From Cepaea nemoralis (Eukaryota > Mollusca > Gastropoda > Stylommatophora > Helicidae), in the NCBI GenBank assembly GCA_014155875.1, contig JACEFZ010004203.1, positions 262,501 to 326,500 on the forward strand: 64,000 bases of DNA, in the 5' to 3' direction. Made by a program: the position numbers and the translations under genes. Under the pieces are notes generated by a model. That model searched no databases, had not been told where the DNA came from, and was given only the letters and a program-made list of their open reading frames with translations. This document shows positions 52,620 through 63,690 of this stretch, piece after piece. Numbering within the stretch: position 1 is the first letter of the stretch; each line of letters begins with the position of its first letter.

Positions 52620-55612
52620 ACGCCCTCCTCCTCTCTTCTCCTCCTGCCTCTACCTCCTCCCCTCCTCCTGCCTCTACCTCCTCCCTCCACCCTCCTCCTT
52701 TTCCTCCTCCCTCTACCTCCTCTCCCTCCTCCTTCTCCCTCTTCCTTCTCCCTCTTCCTCTCCCCTCCTCCTCCACCCTCCTCCCTCCTACTCCATCCTC
52801 CTCCCTCTACCTCCTCCCTCCTCCTCCCTCTACCTCCTCCCCCTCCCTCCTCCTTCTCCCCCTCCCTTCTTCCCTCCTCCTCCCTCTCCTCCTCCCTTCT
52901 CCTCATCCCTCCTACTCCCTTCTCCTCCTCCCTCCTCCTCCTCCCCTCCTCCCTTTTTCCTCCCTCTACCTCCTCCCTCTACCTCCTCCCGCCTCCTCCT
53001 TCCTCCACATCCCTCTTCCTCCTCCTCCCTCCTCATCATTCCTCCTCCTCCTCCTCCTCCCCCTTCTCCCTCCTCCTTCTAACTCTTCCTCCCTCCTCCT
53101 TCTCCCTCCACCTCCTCCCTCCTCCTCCATCCTCCTCCTCCCCCACCTGCGTTCCTCCTCCTCCTCCTCCTTCTCCCTCCTCCTCTCCTCCCTCTCCCTC
53201 CTCCTCCTCCTTCACCCTCCTCCTCCCTCCTCCTCCTTCACCCTCTTTCCTCCTCCTCCCTCCTCATCCTTCCTCCTCATCCCTCTTCCTCCTCCTCCCT
53301 CCTCATCCCCCTCCTTCTCCCCTTTCCCCCTCCTTCTCTTAATCCCTCCTCCACCCTCCTATTCCTCCCTACTCCTCCTCCTCCCTCCTCCTCCTCTCTC
53401 CGCCTATCTCGTCCTCCCTCCTCACTCCTCCACTCTCTTCCTCCTCCCTCCTCCTCCCTCTTCCTCCTCCTTCTCCCTCCTCCTACCTCCCTCCTCTTCC
53501 TTCCTCCTTCGCCCTCCTCCTCCTTCTCCTCCTCCCCTCCTACCCCTCCCTCCTCCCCCTCCTCCTCCTCCTCCCTCCTCCTCCTTCCTCCTCCCCCTCC
53601 TCCTTCCTCCTCCCCCTCTCCTCCTCCTCCCACCTCCTCCATTCTCCTCCTCCCTCCTCCTCCTCCCTCTACCTCCTCCCTCCTCCTCCCTTCACATTCC
53701 TCCTCCTCCCACTTCCTCCTCCTCCCTCCTCCTCATCCCTCCTCCTCCCCCTCCTCCTCTCTCCTCCTCCTCCTCTCTCCTCCTCCCTCCTCTCCCTTCA
53801 CAGTCCTCCTCCTCCCTCTTCCTCCTCCTCCCCCTCATCCTCTTCCCTCCTTCTCCTCCTGCTCCCTCTTCCTCCTCCCTCTTCCTTCTCCCTCCGCCTC
53901 CTCCCTCCTCCCACTCTCTCCTCCTCCTCCCTCCTCCTCCCTTCCCTCCTCCTCCCTTCTCCTCATCCCTCCCACTCCCTTCTCCTCCTCCCTCCTCCTC
54001 CTCCTATCTCCTCCTCCCTCCTCCCTTTTCCTCCCTCTACCTCCTCCCTCCTCCTCCCTCCTCCTCCTTCCTCCACATTCCTCTTCCTCCTCCTCCCTCC
54101 TCATCATTCCTCCTCCTCTCCTTCTCCCTCCTCCTTCTACCTCTTCCTCCCTCCTCCTTCTCCCTCCTCCTTCTCCCTCTTCCTCCTCCCTCTTCCTCCC
54201 TCTTCCTGCTCCCTCCGCCTCCTCCCTCCTCTTACTCTCTCCTCCTCCTCCCTCCTCCTCCCTCTCCCTCCTCCTCCCTCTCCTCCTCCCTCTCCCTCCT
54301 CCTCCCTCTCCTCCTCCCTTCTCCTCATCCCTCCTACTCCCTTCTCCTCCTCCCTCCTCCTCCTCTCTCCTCCTCCTCTCTCCTCCCTTTTCCTCCCTCT
54401 ACCTCCTCCCTCTACCTCCTCCCTCCTCCTCCTTCCTCCACATCCCTCTTCCTCCTCCTCCCTCCTCATCATTCCTCCTCCTCCTCCCTCCAACTCCCTC
54501 TCCTCCTCCTCCTTCTCCCTCCTCCTCCCCCTCTCTCTTCCTCCTCCTCCTCCTTCCCCTCCTCCTCCTCCGTCACCCTCCTCTCTCCTCCTCCTCCTTT
54601 TTCCTCCCTCCTCCTTCTCCCCTTTCCCCCTCCTTCTCTTAATCCCTCCTCCTCTTTCCTCCTCCCTCCTATTCCTCCCTACTCCTCCTCTCTCCGCCTA
54701 TCTCTTCCTCCCTCCTCCTCCCTCATCCACTCTCTTCCTCCTCCCTCCTCCTCCCTCTTCCTCCTCCTCCTCCCTCCTCCTACCTCCTCGACCTCCTCTT
54801 CCTTCCTCCTTCGCCCTCCTCCTCCCTTCTCCTCCTCCCCCTCCTACCCCTCCCTCCTCCCCCTCATCCCTCTCCTCCCTCCTCCTTCTTCCTCTCTCGT
54901 CCTCCCCTCCTCCTTCCTCTCTTCCTCATCCCTCCTCCTCCATTCTCCTCCTCCCCTCCTCCTCCCTCTACCTCCTCCTCCCTTCACATTCCTCCTCCTC
55001 CCTCTTCCTCCTCCTCCCTCCTCCTCCTCCCTCCTCCCTCCTCCTCCTCTCTCCTCCTCCTCTCTCCTCCTCCCTCCTCCTCCCTTCACATTCCTCCTCC
55101 TCCCTCTTCCTCCTCCTCATCCTCTTCCCTCCTTCTCCTCCCTTCTCCTTCTCCCTCTTCCTCCCTCTTCCTTCTCCCTCCGCCTCCTCCCTCCTCCCAC
55201 TCTCTCCTCCTCCCTTTCCCTCCTCCTCCCTCTCCTCCTCCTCCTGCGTTCTCCTCCTCCCTCCTTCTCTCTCCTCCTCCCTCTTCCTCCTCCCTCCTCC
55301 TCCCTCCTACCTCCTCCTTCTCCCTCTTCCTCCTCCCTCTTCCTGCTCCCTCCTCCTACTCTCTCATCCTCCTCCCTCCTCCTCCCTCTCCCTTCTCCTT
55401 CCTCTCCTCCTCCTCCCTCCTCCTCCTGCGTTCTCCTCCTCCCTCCTTCTCCCTCTTCCTCCTCCCTCCTCCTCCCCCTCCACCCTACTCCTCCCTCCTC
55501 TTCCTAATCCCTCCTCCTCCCTCCCTTTTCCTCCTGTCTCCTGTCTCCTCCTCCCTCCTCCTCCCTCCTCTTACCTCCTCCACCTCCCTCTTCCTCCTCC
55601 CTCCTCCATTTA
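52620..55612. repeat. 3-kb (CCT)n-type polypyrimidine tract
   Basis: Nearly pure C and T on the plus strand in CTCCTCC-like units with sparse A and G. Long blocks recur: the CATCATTCCTCCTCC block ends near 53045, 54110 and 54480, each preceded by a CTTCCTCCACAT block; TCTTAATCCCTCCTCC is at 53337 and 54638. So the tract grew partly by duplicating blocks of hundreds of bases. The plus frame of 979 codons (Ser, Leu, Pro) is an artefact. Confidence 0.95.
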
Positions 55613-55618
55613 CCCAAG

Positions 55619-55951
55619 ACAGACAGACAGACAGACAGATAGTCGGGAACGGGATCTTATATGACTACTTATATGATTTAAATGAGATGCTCTCCACCAT
55701 GGGCTGGGCCGGGTCAGACAGACAGACAGACAGATAGACAGACAGACAGACAGATTGACGGTAACGGGAACGAGGACTTATATGACTACTTATATGAATT
55801 AAATGAGATGCTCCCCACCAGGAGTTGGGCGATGCCGGGCCGGGTCAGACAGACAGACAGATAGATAGTCGGGAACGGGAACTTATATGACTACTTATAT
55901 GAATTAAATGAGATGCTCCCCATCAGGGTCTGGGCGAAGCCGGGCCGGGTC

Positions 55952-55984
<33 letters not shown>

Positions 55985-56079
55985 GTCGGTAACGGGAACG
56001 AGAACTTATATAACTACTTATATGAATTACATGAGATGCTCACAACCAGGGTCTGGGCGAAGCCGGGCCGGGTCAGCTA

Positions 56080-56080
<1 letters not shown>
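55619..56080 (+). repeat. Tandem copies of the Helitron 3' end with (CAGA)n spacers
   Basis: Four units, each with CGGGAACGGGA or GGTAACGGGAACGA, TTATATGACTACTTATATGA, AAATGAGATGCTC and GCCGGGTCAG, joined by CAGA runs. Only the last copy ends in CTAG. Confidence 0.88.
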
Positions 56081-56082
<2 letters not shown>

Positions 56083-56121
<39 letters not shown>

Positions 56122-56122
56122 C
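56083..56122. repeat. (TA)n microsatellite
   Basis: About 18 TA units at the junction between the Helitron and LINE-B. Confidence 0.95.
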
Positions 56123-56694
56123 ATCACAAGGGAAGAAATACAAACTAGAATCAATTCTGGAAATAAGATATACTATGCACTACAACATCTACTAAAATCA
56201 AATGCGCTATCTCGTAACACCAAAATCACAATATACAAAACACTGATCAGACCAGTTGTGCTGTATGGCTCTGAAACCTGGAGTACAACGAAAGGAGACG
56301 AAGCCTTGTTACAAACCTTTGAGAACAAAGTTTTAAGACGCATCTTTGGACCCATTAGGGATACACAAAGTGGAGCGTGGAAAAGAAGAAGTAACAATGA
56401 CATTTATGATCTGTTTAAGTCCCCGCTAATCACTGGTATCATGAAGGCTAATAGATTACAATGGCTGGGGCATATAGAAAGAATGGAAGACAATAGGGAA
56501 ACAAAACTCGCTTACACTCAGGAAATAAATGACCGTAGACCCCGAGGTAGACCAAGAAGACGGTGGAGAGATAATATATACACAGACCTACAAGCACTTG
56601 GAATCAACGACTGGCAAGAGAAGGTCAACCAGAGAGACGAATGGAGACGGATTGTATCTGCAGCAAAGAACCTCAATGGCTCGGAACGCTGAAG
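56122..56694 (+). mobile_element. LINE-B 3' end, intact frame
   Basis: Open from 56258 to the stop at 56692 and in frame upstream (LIRPVVLYGSETWSTTKGD). It continues ALLQTFENKVLRRIFGPIRD, RLQWLGHIERMEDNRETK, EINDRRPRGRPRRRWRDN, IYTDLQALGINDWQEKV, and ends VSAAKNLNGSER. This is the C-terminal region after the RT of a LINE ORF2. The TGA stop overlaps the GAA tail. Least decayed LINE-B copy; useful reference for the copies at 11385, 35995 and 37509. 5'-truncated, so not autonomous. Confidence 0.93.
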
Positions 56695-56771
56695 AAGAAG
56701 AAGAAGAAGAAGAAGAAGAAGAAGAAGAAGAAGAAGAAGAAGAAGAAGAAGAAGAAGAAGAAGAAGAAGAA
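56695..56771. repeat. (GAA)n LINE-B tail
   Basis: GAA run starting in the LINE-B stop codon. Confidence 0.97.
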
Positions 56772-56851
56772 TACATATACATATATATAAAGTGTTACAA
56801 CTATAGCAACGAACGCTTTCTTATTTTCTTGGCTGTATAAGACTGTGTGCG

Positions 56852-56864
56852 CGCGCGCGCGCAC

Positions 56865-56914
<50 letters not shown>
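56852..56914. repeat. (GC)n and (CA)n
   Basis: Short GC run then CA run; alternating purine-pyrimidine throughout. Confidence 0.97.
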
Positions 56915-56917
<3 letters not shown>

Positions 56918-57289
56918 CGCATAATCAAACGGATATGTGTGATGGTTTTTTCGTGCTAAGCAGTATTGAATCTTGTCGGAATGTCCTATATTGCCGAACC
57001 GGCTAGTCGCACTGATGTGCAATTTGTCGCACCTTCACCCCACAGCCAACAATTACTGCAGCCAGATTGAAGAGATTTTCACAAACGTAGACATTTCCAA
57101 AGATACTTCCTAATCGATGTCTGAAATGTTTTAACAACGTTAAATTTTTCTCCGAGGCGCTGATATAGAAATTGTATCATTATTAGATGCAGTGTGTGAT
57201 CGCTAACAGGCGTCGCGATTTCTGACAATTTACTGGATGGAGAAAGGGTTTAATAAAGTCTATACGTGTTAAAGAAAAGACCCTGGATA
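56915..57289. other. Unassigned intronic stretch
   Basis: No element recognised. Confidence 0.4.
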
Positions 57290-57525
57290 TGACACACATT
57301 GAGAAAACCCGAGGACAGCATAATTAGACTCTCGCTTTTGTGGAACTCCACAAGGCAAACGAAATACGCGAGACCTAAAATATACGGAGAAGACAAGTAC
57401 AGACAGAAATGAATAATATTAGGAAGAAATAGTGGGAGCTACAGGACATAGCAAAAGGAAGGACGGCTTGTCGTGGTTTGGTTGAGGGCATATGCCTTAA
57501 TGGGGGATAAAAGGCAGAAGAAGCT
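57290..57525 (+). mobile_element. LINE-E 3' fragment
   Basis: Reads LLWNPQGKRNTRD near 57335-57375, in line with the WNPQGK motif of this LINE type, followed by GACATAGCAAAAGGAAGG and GTCGTGGTTTGGTTGAGG. Several stops. Confidence 0.75.
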
Positions 57526-58259
57526 AAGAAGTGTTTAGTTTCGTGGATTTAAACAATTATTACAAATAAGAGAGTTCTAGAAAAACGCAATATAAACATG
57601 TTGTCGTGGGAAAAAAAGGGGGGGGGGGGAATAAGCAATAGATAGTACTTTAGTGAAATCAAGAAATGATCTTCTTCTTCTTATGACGTTGGTGGTCATG
57701 TCTTCCCACTTGTGCACGGTCAGGATATATGAGACACCTGAGAAACATGTGGTGTGTCATTGGTTTTCTTCTCGGTATTGATCATCTAAGATGTTTACCG
57801 CAGCCATTGTCTCTACAAAGAGATCCTCTGTCTAACTTCGTGAAACTTGAGACCATAACCAAGGATTGTCTGTCGGATGCCCTCCAGCTTCATCCACCAC
57901 CATCTCTCATGGTTTAATGTTACCCTGAGATGAGGGATAAACGGGCACTCTACCTTGCCTAAGAGTGTATCGTAGGCTAGCTGCTGGAATGAGAAAACTT
58001 ACTTCTACTATGACAGAGGATACACCTACCCGCCCCAGATATACTGATCTACCGAAAAGCCTAAAGGACGGACCCGTTGATGGCAAAAGAGTCTAAAGCT
58101 ATAGAAAAAAGAAACACTGGCTAATAAATTGAATCGTATCTCGGATATGAAAATACTTTTGTCATACCAAACGTGAATGTTTAGAAAGAACAGTATTAAA
58201 AGGTATGTTTGTCTCTTGGTAGACTAGGCACTGACCCATCATGACGACGACAAACGTAG
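57526..58259. other. Unassigned intronic stretch
   Basis: Contains a poly-G run (57612-57630). A 62-codon frame at 57729 has no known motif. Confidence 0.4.
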
Positions 58260-59440
58260 AACAATAAAATCATTCCAGGCATGATAATAAACGAGGCAAA
58301 GGAAGCCGACAAAGGACTGAGAGTTCTTTGATATAGAAAAGCATTAGGTAATGCATGTATCAACGATGATATACATCTTTGCTTTATTGACTACACAAAG
58401 ACTTTCGATAGAGTTAGACATGTCAACATGGTAGATATGCTTGCAGATCTACAAATTGATGGGAAAGACATTAGACTTATAAAACACATATACTGGAAAC
58501 AACAAGCTGCCATAAGGATTGATAATGAAGTGGGAAAATATCAGCCTATTAAGAGAGGTGTTAGGCAGGGATGCGTAATGTCTCCAGATATTTTTTCCCT
58601 ATACGGTGAAAATTATTTTCAGAAATGTAGAAGATATAAATGGAATCAGCATTGGAGGACGAAACATCAATAACTTTAGATATGCAGATGATACAGTATT
58701 GAATGCAGACAATGGGCAGCATCCGCAACAATTATTGCACACAGTGAACAACTGGGGTTAGAATTAAATTGTAAAAAGACACAGATTATGGTCGTCACTA
58801 GGAAGAACGAAATACCACCATGTAATATACAAGTAAATGGGAATATTCTTCAACAAGTGAATAGGTACAACTGTTTCAGAACAGTCATAACATCTGATGG
58901 GTGATACATTGAAGAGATTAGAATAAGAATCGTCATGGTGAAAGTAGCCTTTAGCAAGATGAAAAACATTACTGACCAATAAAAAGATGTCAACTGAAAC
59001 GAGAAAAAGAGTGTTTAGGGGCTACATAGAGTATGTTCTTTTGAATGGATGTGAAACATGGACAATGAGCAGTCAAGCTGAAAAACATCTGATGGCTGCA
59101 GAAATGTGGTTTCTGAGGAAAATGCAAAGAATACCATGGACAGACAGAAAAGCCAATGACCAAGTACTACAGGAGACAAATGAAAATCGTAAATCGATTA
59201 GAGAAATTAGACGTAGACAGTCAAAATGTTTTGGACATGTTATGAGAAGAAATGGATTGGAGAACTTGGTGACAACTGGCAAGATCGAAGGGAACAGACC
59301 AAAGGGGAAGACCGACAAGAAAATACCTGGATGGCTTGGCAACATGACATGGTCGAGACAGGAACATTGAGCTGATCCACGATTCTGGTGATCGAGTGAA
59401 ATGGCGAGTCATGACCGCCCACGCTTTCCGGCATGGTACA
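58260..59440 (+). mobile_element. LINE-A, RT domain to 3' end
   Basis: Best LINE-A copy. Frames in order: a FALLTTQ/FIDYTKTFDRVRH box (palm motif A), MLADLQIDGKDIRLIKHIYW, KRGVRQGCVMSPDIFSLYGE (motif B), NFRYADDTVLNADNG (motif C, catalytic YADD intact), then KKTQIMVVTRKNEIPP-like, MSTETRKRVFRGYIEYVLLN, AEMWFLRKMQRIPWTDRKAN, CFGHVMRRNGLENLVTTGKI and MTWSRQEH. Frameshifts at about 58600, 58740 and 59340. The tail is (GATT)n at 59440-59456. Endonuclease is missing, so not autonomous. The RT style and short-repeat tails resemble the RTE clade. Confidence 0.92.
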
Positions 59441-59629
59441 TGATTGATTGATTGATGTATCATCACTGATCTGTATAGCTGATTACTGTGGTGAGGTTAA
59501 CATCCTCTAAGAGGACTGAGTGTTATGTTTCGACGTTATGGAAAAACGAGATAGGCATTGCATAGTTTGCTCTGTAAAATTTGTTTCGGTACCGAAATAT
59601 TTTCTTCAGACGACCGTAGCTGAAATATG

Positions 59630-59995
59630 TGTCAGAAATTCGAAACAATGTTTTCCCTTAGTAAATGTAAACACAGTTGTATGATTTGTGATTTGTTGCC
59701 TGGCATATTTCATTGTAATACACGATTACTCAAATATAGCTGAGGCGCTAGAAATTAGGCAGTTCCCGCCAGTTTTATGCAAACAGAAGGAGTTCGTGTT
59801 GAATTTGAAATTATCGTGTGGATAACATTCGAACACTACCTCTGACTATGTGTCGATTGTTTCAGCTAAAGTGTTATTCATTTATTCACTTTATAATATA
59901 TGTAACACTGCAGTATTACCAGGAAATATGCCAGGCAATAAATCGTGCAACATATTGTTTGTGGCTCATGTGAATGAAATATTTGTGCAAGCTCA
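59630..59995. mobile_element. Fold-back repeat, unclassified
   Basis: TTGCCTGGCATATTTC (59696-59712) pairs with GAAATATGCCAGGCAA (59923-59938), and TGATTTGT/ATAAATCGTGCAAC flank them. Related pieces occur at 32640-32715 and 34895-34935. This looks like an inverted-repeat element about 200 bp from an mGluR donor. Confidence 0.5.
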
Positions 59996-60140
59996 ACAAA
60001 TATTGTATGTATGTGCTGGGAAAGTCTACCCACGCACCACTCGTATATCTGATTATTGACAGAATGAAGCCTTATTTTGCATTGCAAGCAAGTATATCTG
60101 ACACATAAATGCATTATTTAATGTATGTATCAACACTGAC

Positions 60141-60466
60141 CTGTATTGTAGACTCGCTAGAGCCAGGTCCCACAAGACCAATAATCGGCTTCAAGTTTTT
60201 CTGTCCCCTACAACTCGCAGTCGAGTCGTTTCCCCTTGGCAATTGCATGTTCACAGTTTCTGATGACGATGTAATCAGTTTACTGTCAGGGCCGGAAGGT
60301 GCAGACGTGGCAGATGCCACCGTTGGATACACGTTGTTGATGTTGGATTGACTAGCAATGGCGTCTTTGATAAAATCAATGCTGTTTTCTAGTGCGAATT
60401 GGAGAATACCAGCACGAGTCTCTGATGTCCCAGCCAAGCTTGATGTGTGGAAGAATTAATGGATTT
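60141..60466 (-). CDS. mGluR exon: start of ligand domain, with apparent 1-bp frameshift
   Basis: First visible exon of the receptor. Acceptor AATTTACTCCACAG before 60466; donor CAG/GTCAGT at 60140. It reads NPLILPHIKLGWDIRDSCWY and SPI, then an extra base near 60396 shifts the frame; in the next frame it goes on ALENSIDFIKDAIASQ and ends PIIGLVGPGSSESTIQ. The LGxxIxDSC and ALExxxxFI motifs of mGluRs are split between the two frames. Without the extra base the exon is 1 + 324 bp: phase 2 in, phase 0 out, which fits the next exon exactly. GPGSS aligns with the Ser164-Ser165 loop of rat mGluR1. A Ser/Thr-rich stretch of about 45 residues lies between SQSNI and GQKNLK, longer than usual. The extra base may be an assembly error or a real null mutation. 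Confidence 0.9.
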
Positions 60467-60679
60467 CTGTGGAGTAAATTAGTATGCATGATTATCTAAT
60501 GCACTAAGTCAAAGGTTAAAGCAATCACAAGGCAGATACTGAGTTAGGGGTATTAAGTGTTACGACTTAACATGTTCTAGACAACGAGATATGATATGGG
60601 TTGGTCAGTTCCCTTTCTCGTTGTTTTTCCTTCCCAGACAATTTCCAGAAAATTCTGCAAATTATATGGTGTCTATTTT
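60467..60679. other. Intron, no recognised element
   Basis: Upstream intron on the minus strand. The exon for the signal peptide and first strand is not found up to 64000. Confidence 0.4.
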
Positions 60680-60845
60680 TAGGAGGCTGGATCGACCCCA
60701 GCGCCGCACTATTCGGGGAAAAAAAATACACCTGCTTTTGTTGTGGCTTAAACCCAGACCACTAACTCGGCAGGCAACGCTCCACTGTGCCACCGCAATT
60801 GCAAATCTACCTAATACCAACAACCGTTGCTCGGTACACGCCAAT
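60680..60845 (-). mobile_element. tRNA-derived SINE head, unclassified
   Basis: Minus strand: GCGGTGGCACAGTGGAGCG (A box), TGGTCTGGGTTTAAGCC (B box), then an A-poor region with CCCCGAATAGTGCGGCG and GGGGTCGATCCAGCC, the latter like the S5 module. Confidence 0.6.
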
Positions 60846-61029
60846 AAAACAGGGGCGGGGAAGATCCAGCATGCAGTCCCCCATAAGGCCCACGAAATAA
60901 TTTGGTTTGGTCCTGCCGCCACCAGAGTTCTATAAACGTTACATAAGCAATAATGAATTACTAACTTTTAGCAGACATGCACTGAACAGTGCATTTGTGT
61001 TTGGAACAACTTACTGCTTCGAGGAGTTA

Positions 61030-61205
61030 TTTTCTAATCTTACAATTGTAAAAGATCGCTTTGTGTTGGTATTTATAAAATGGTATGAGTGTCGGTCGTT
61101 AAGAAAGCAGCGGAGAACTTCTGAACGTAAACTTGCCAAGAAATCATAAACAGTTTAAAAAAATACTGGGTGTGACTGCGACGTCATGTCAAGAACATGC
61201 AACTA
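61030..61205 (+). mobile_element. SINE S1 diverged copy
   Basis: TATGAGTGTCGGTCGTTAAG, AACTTCTGAACGTAAACTTG, CCAAGAAATCATAAACAG, AAGAACATGCAAC match S1. Confidence 0.75.
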
Positions 61206-61924
61206 ACTTGAACTATTGCAAAGTCTCGACTGAGCTCTAGACTGACCGACGCAAACCTGGAAAAGCGAGTAGCAACATCATTAATACCTGCTAACATCAA
61301 ACGCCTCATCAAAGAGAAGCAGTTCCATCCATCACATTTGGGGTGAATTAATTAAATGTTTGACCAAATATGCTTATTTTAAGTTGATAATTCTTTAAGG
61401 CCAGCGAATGATTTTATAAATAACCAGATGACCTATGGCAGAAATAAAGTTCCCCACCTCTACGTTAAACGTCTCCTCATCCGACATGTAGCTGTAGTTC
61501 CAGTATTCAAGTTACTTCAGTATGTGTATTGTTGTCTCATTGCATGCTGTATCATTACACTAAAACACATACATCCTTCATCGCCTGTACTAGTGAAGAC
61601 ATGGGCGTCCCAGAAGCCAACCAGTCTATCCATGTATTGAAGGAATCATTCATAACGTCATAACAAAGGTTACTATCTACAGCTGGTTATTTTGATTAAA
61701 TTATACACTTCATCGCATTGTGATTCTACGTATTCTCTTAGGATACAACATGAGATCTTCAGTTTGGTGAACGAAATCAGTAGCAACGATAGGGAACTCA
61801 AAGCTGGAAGAACTGTCAGACTGTCATAAAAACTGTCATTTACTGCTTATAGTACCTTGCGGTGTAGGACAAGGGGAATCTTGAGCCTGAGGAATTAAGG
61901 CCGCATGGCTAGTGCAGTCGCAGC
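61206..61924. other. Unassigned stretch
   Basis: A minus frame near 61521-61400 (EYWNYSYMSDEETFNVEVG) is short and matches no family I know. It is not called as an exon. Confidence 0.4.
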
Positions 61925-62062
61925 GAACTGTGCAGGTTAAGAGTTTTCTTTTTGCCCCGGACAGAAAAAAACTCCACGCCTTACCGAGGATTCGAACCCG
62001 GGTCTCCCGAAGGAGAGCCCGGCATTCGAGCTAGTCGGCCAGCCGCTCCACTACAGCTGGCA
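61925..62062 (-). mobile_element. tRNA-derived SINE head with hairpin
   Basis: Minus strand: CTGTAGTGGAGCGGCTGG (A box), GGGTTCGAATCCTCGG (B box), and a variable-arm-like hairpin CTCTCCTTCGGGAGA between them. The T-stem pairs only partly, so a SINE head of tRNA-Ser/Leu type is likelier than a gene. Confidence 0.6.
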
Positions 62063-62194
62063 GAACAAAATCCATAAATAGTATGCGCATTAGGTTGAGA
62101 GAAACGTTGTTTAAATTGTTGCCAGCTTATCTAGTACAACTAACTATTTACAATTTATATGTCTGTCTGCTTAGTTGTCTGTCCATCCTTCCAT

Positions 62195-62325
62195 CCTTCT
62201 ACCCACCCACCCATCCATCCATCCATCCATCCATCCATCCATTCACCCACCCATCAACCAACCCGTCCACCCAACCACCCACCTATCCATCCATCTATCC
62301 ATCCATCCATCTGCATGTCCGTCTG
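62195..62325. repeat. (CCAT)n microsatellite
   Basis: CCAT/CCAC units with interruptions. Confidence 0.93.
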
Positions 62326-62399
62326 TATCACTAGATGTTTGCGTGCTTGCGCGTGCGTATGTGTGTGGTGTGCATGTGTTTGTATGTATGTACGTACTT

Positions 62400-62511
<112 letters not shown>

Positions 62512-62629
62512 CACACACATATACGTACCTACGTAATACACGTGTGTACCACGTACGTACACACATAAGTAAAGTATTAATGGATCATGTTACACCTCTA
62601 AAAGTGTACTGAGTACATGATGCATGATG

Positions 62630-62850
62630 GCAGACCCATATGTGTATAGACCAGCCCACTCCCTAGGGGTGATTAGGTTAATGTCACACCAGCCACCGTT
62701 ACTTCTCAAGGCATCTGCTGATACCCAGTTTCGGCAAGGTCGACCCGGGAACCCAGATCATTTTTCAAACTCCGCCTTGAATTCGAACCCATTACCACAG
62801 GACCGGCGATGCAAGCGTCTAGTCACTACGCTGTAGCGGCTTCCTGTACG
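62630..62850 (-). mobile_element. SINE S5 copy with tRNA-like head
   Basis: Minus strand: GCTACAGCGTAGTGACTAG (A box region), AATGGGTTCGAATTCAAGG (B box), then GGGTCGACC-type module with GAAACTGGGTATCAGC. Compare 30290 and 43480. Confidence 0.7.
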
Positions 62851-62924
62851 TAGCCACGTAAGTGGATAGTTAAGTGTGCAGGCAAGTAGGGAGGACCGCA
62901 AGCTGTTTGGTACGCAAAATACAT

Positions 62925-63690
62925 ATTATGTTTTCTAGTTGTCTTCTCAAAGACGCATTATATTTTCTAGTTTTTTTTTCTTCTCAAGGACGCATTATGT
63001 TTTCTAGTTTTCTTCTCAAAGACGCATTGTGTTTTCTAGTTTCCTTCTCAAGGACGCATTACGTTTTCTAGTTTTCTTCTCAAAGGAGCATTAAATTTTC
63101 TAGCTTTTTTCTCAAGGACCATTATGGTTTCTAGTTTTCCTCTCAAAGACGCATTATGTTGTCTAGTTTTCTTCTCAAAGACGCATTGTGTTTTCTAGTT
63201 TCCTTCTCAAGGACGCATTACGTTTTCTAGTTTTCTTCTCAAAGGAGCATTAAGTTTTCTAGCTTTTTTCTCAAGGACCATTATGGTTTCTAGTTTTCCT
63301 CTCAAAGACGCATTATGTTTTCTAGTTTTCTTCTCAAAGGAGCATTATGTTTTCTAGCTTTCTTCTCAAGGACGCATTATGTTTTCTAGTTTTCCTCTCA
63401 AAGACGCATTATGGTTTCTAGTTTTCCTCCCAAAGACGCATTATGTTTTCTAGTTTTCCTCTCAAAAACGCATTATGATTTCTAGTTTTCCCCTCAAAGA
63501 CGCATTATGTTTTCTAGTTGTCCTCTCAAAGACGCATTATGTTTTCTAGTTTTCCTCTCAAAGACGCATTATGTTTTCTAGTTTTCCTCTCAAAGACGCA
63601 TTATATTTTCTAGTTTTCCCCCCAAAGACGCAATATGTTTTCTAGTTTTCCCCTCAAAGACGCATTATGTTTTCTAGTTTTCCTCTCAAG
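62925..63690. repeat. 32-bp minisatellite
   Basis: About 24 units of TTTTCTAGTTTTCCTCTC and AAAGACGCATTATG. Subtypes (AAGGAGCATTAA, AAGGACCATTATGG, GACGCATTGTG) recur about 159 bp apart (63021 and 63180), showing a five-unit block duplication. Confidence 0.95.

Larger units (their letters stand above)
52126..56080 (+). mobile_element. Probable non-autonomous Helitron
   Basis: The 5' end (TTATATATAAACGGCGATC, CGTCTGTCTATCTGTCTG, CGAACGGCCCATCCGATTG, GATGAAATTTTCTACACG) is of the type seen at Helitron left ends. The 3' end has a GC-rich hairpin-like GGGCGAAGCCGGGCCGGG followed by TCAGCTAG, as expected for a CTRR end. It has no Rep/helicase frame, so non-autonomous. It contains a 3-kb polypyrimidine tract and tandem copies of the 3' terminal region. 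Exact left end uncertain because LINE-A abuts it. If the ends do not belong together, the 5' and 3' parts are two separate Helitrons. Confidence 0.65.

Noticed and set aside
52568..55507. 979-codon Ser/Leu/Pro frame as a gene
   Set aside because: It is the translation of a CCT-type polypyrimidine tract; all three frames of the strand are long and low-complexity.
61400..61521. Short minus frame EYWNYSYMSDEETFNVEVG as the missing upstream mGluR exon
   Set aside because: It does not match the expected N-terminal strand of mGluRs and a stop lies just upstream.
61925..62062. Functional tRNA gene (also 41095-41226, 60680-60845, 22300-22382)
   Set aside because: A and B boxes are present but acceptor and T stems do not pair fully and repeat sequence follows; SINE heads explain them better.
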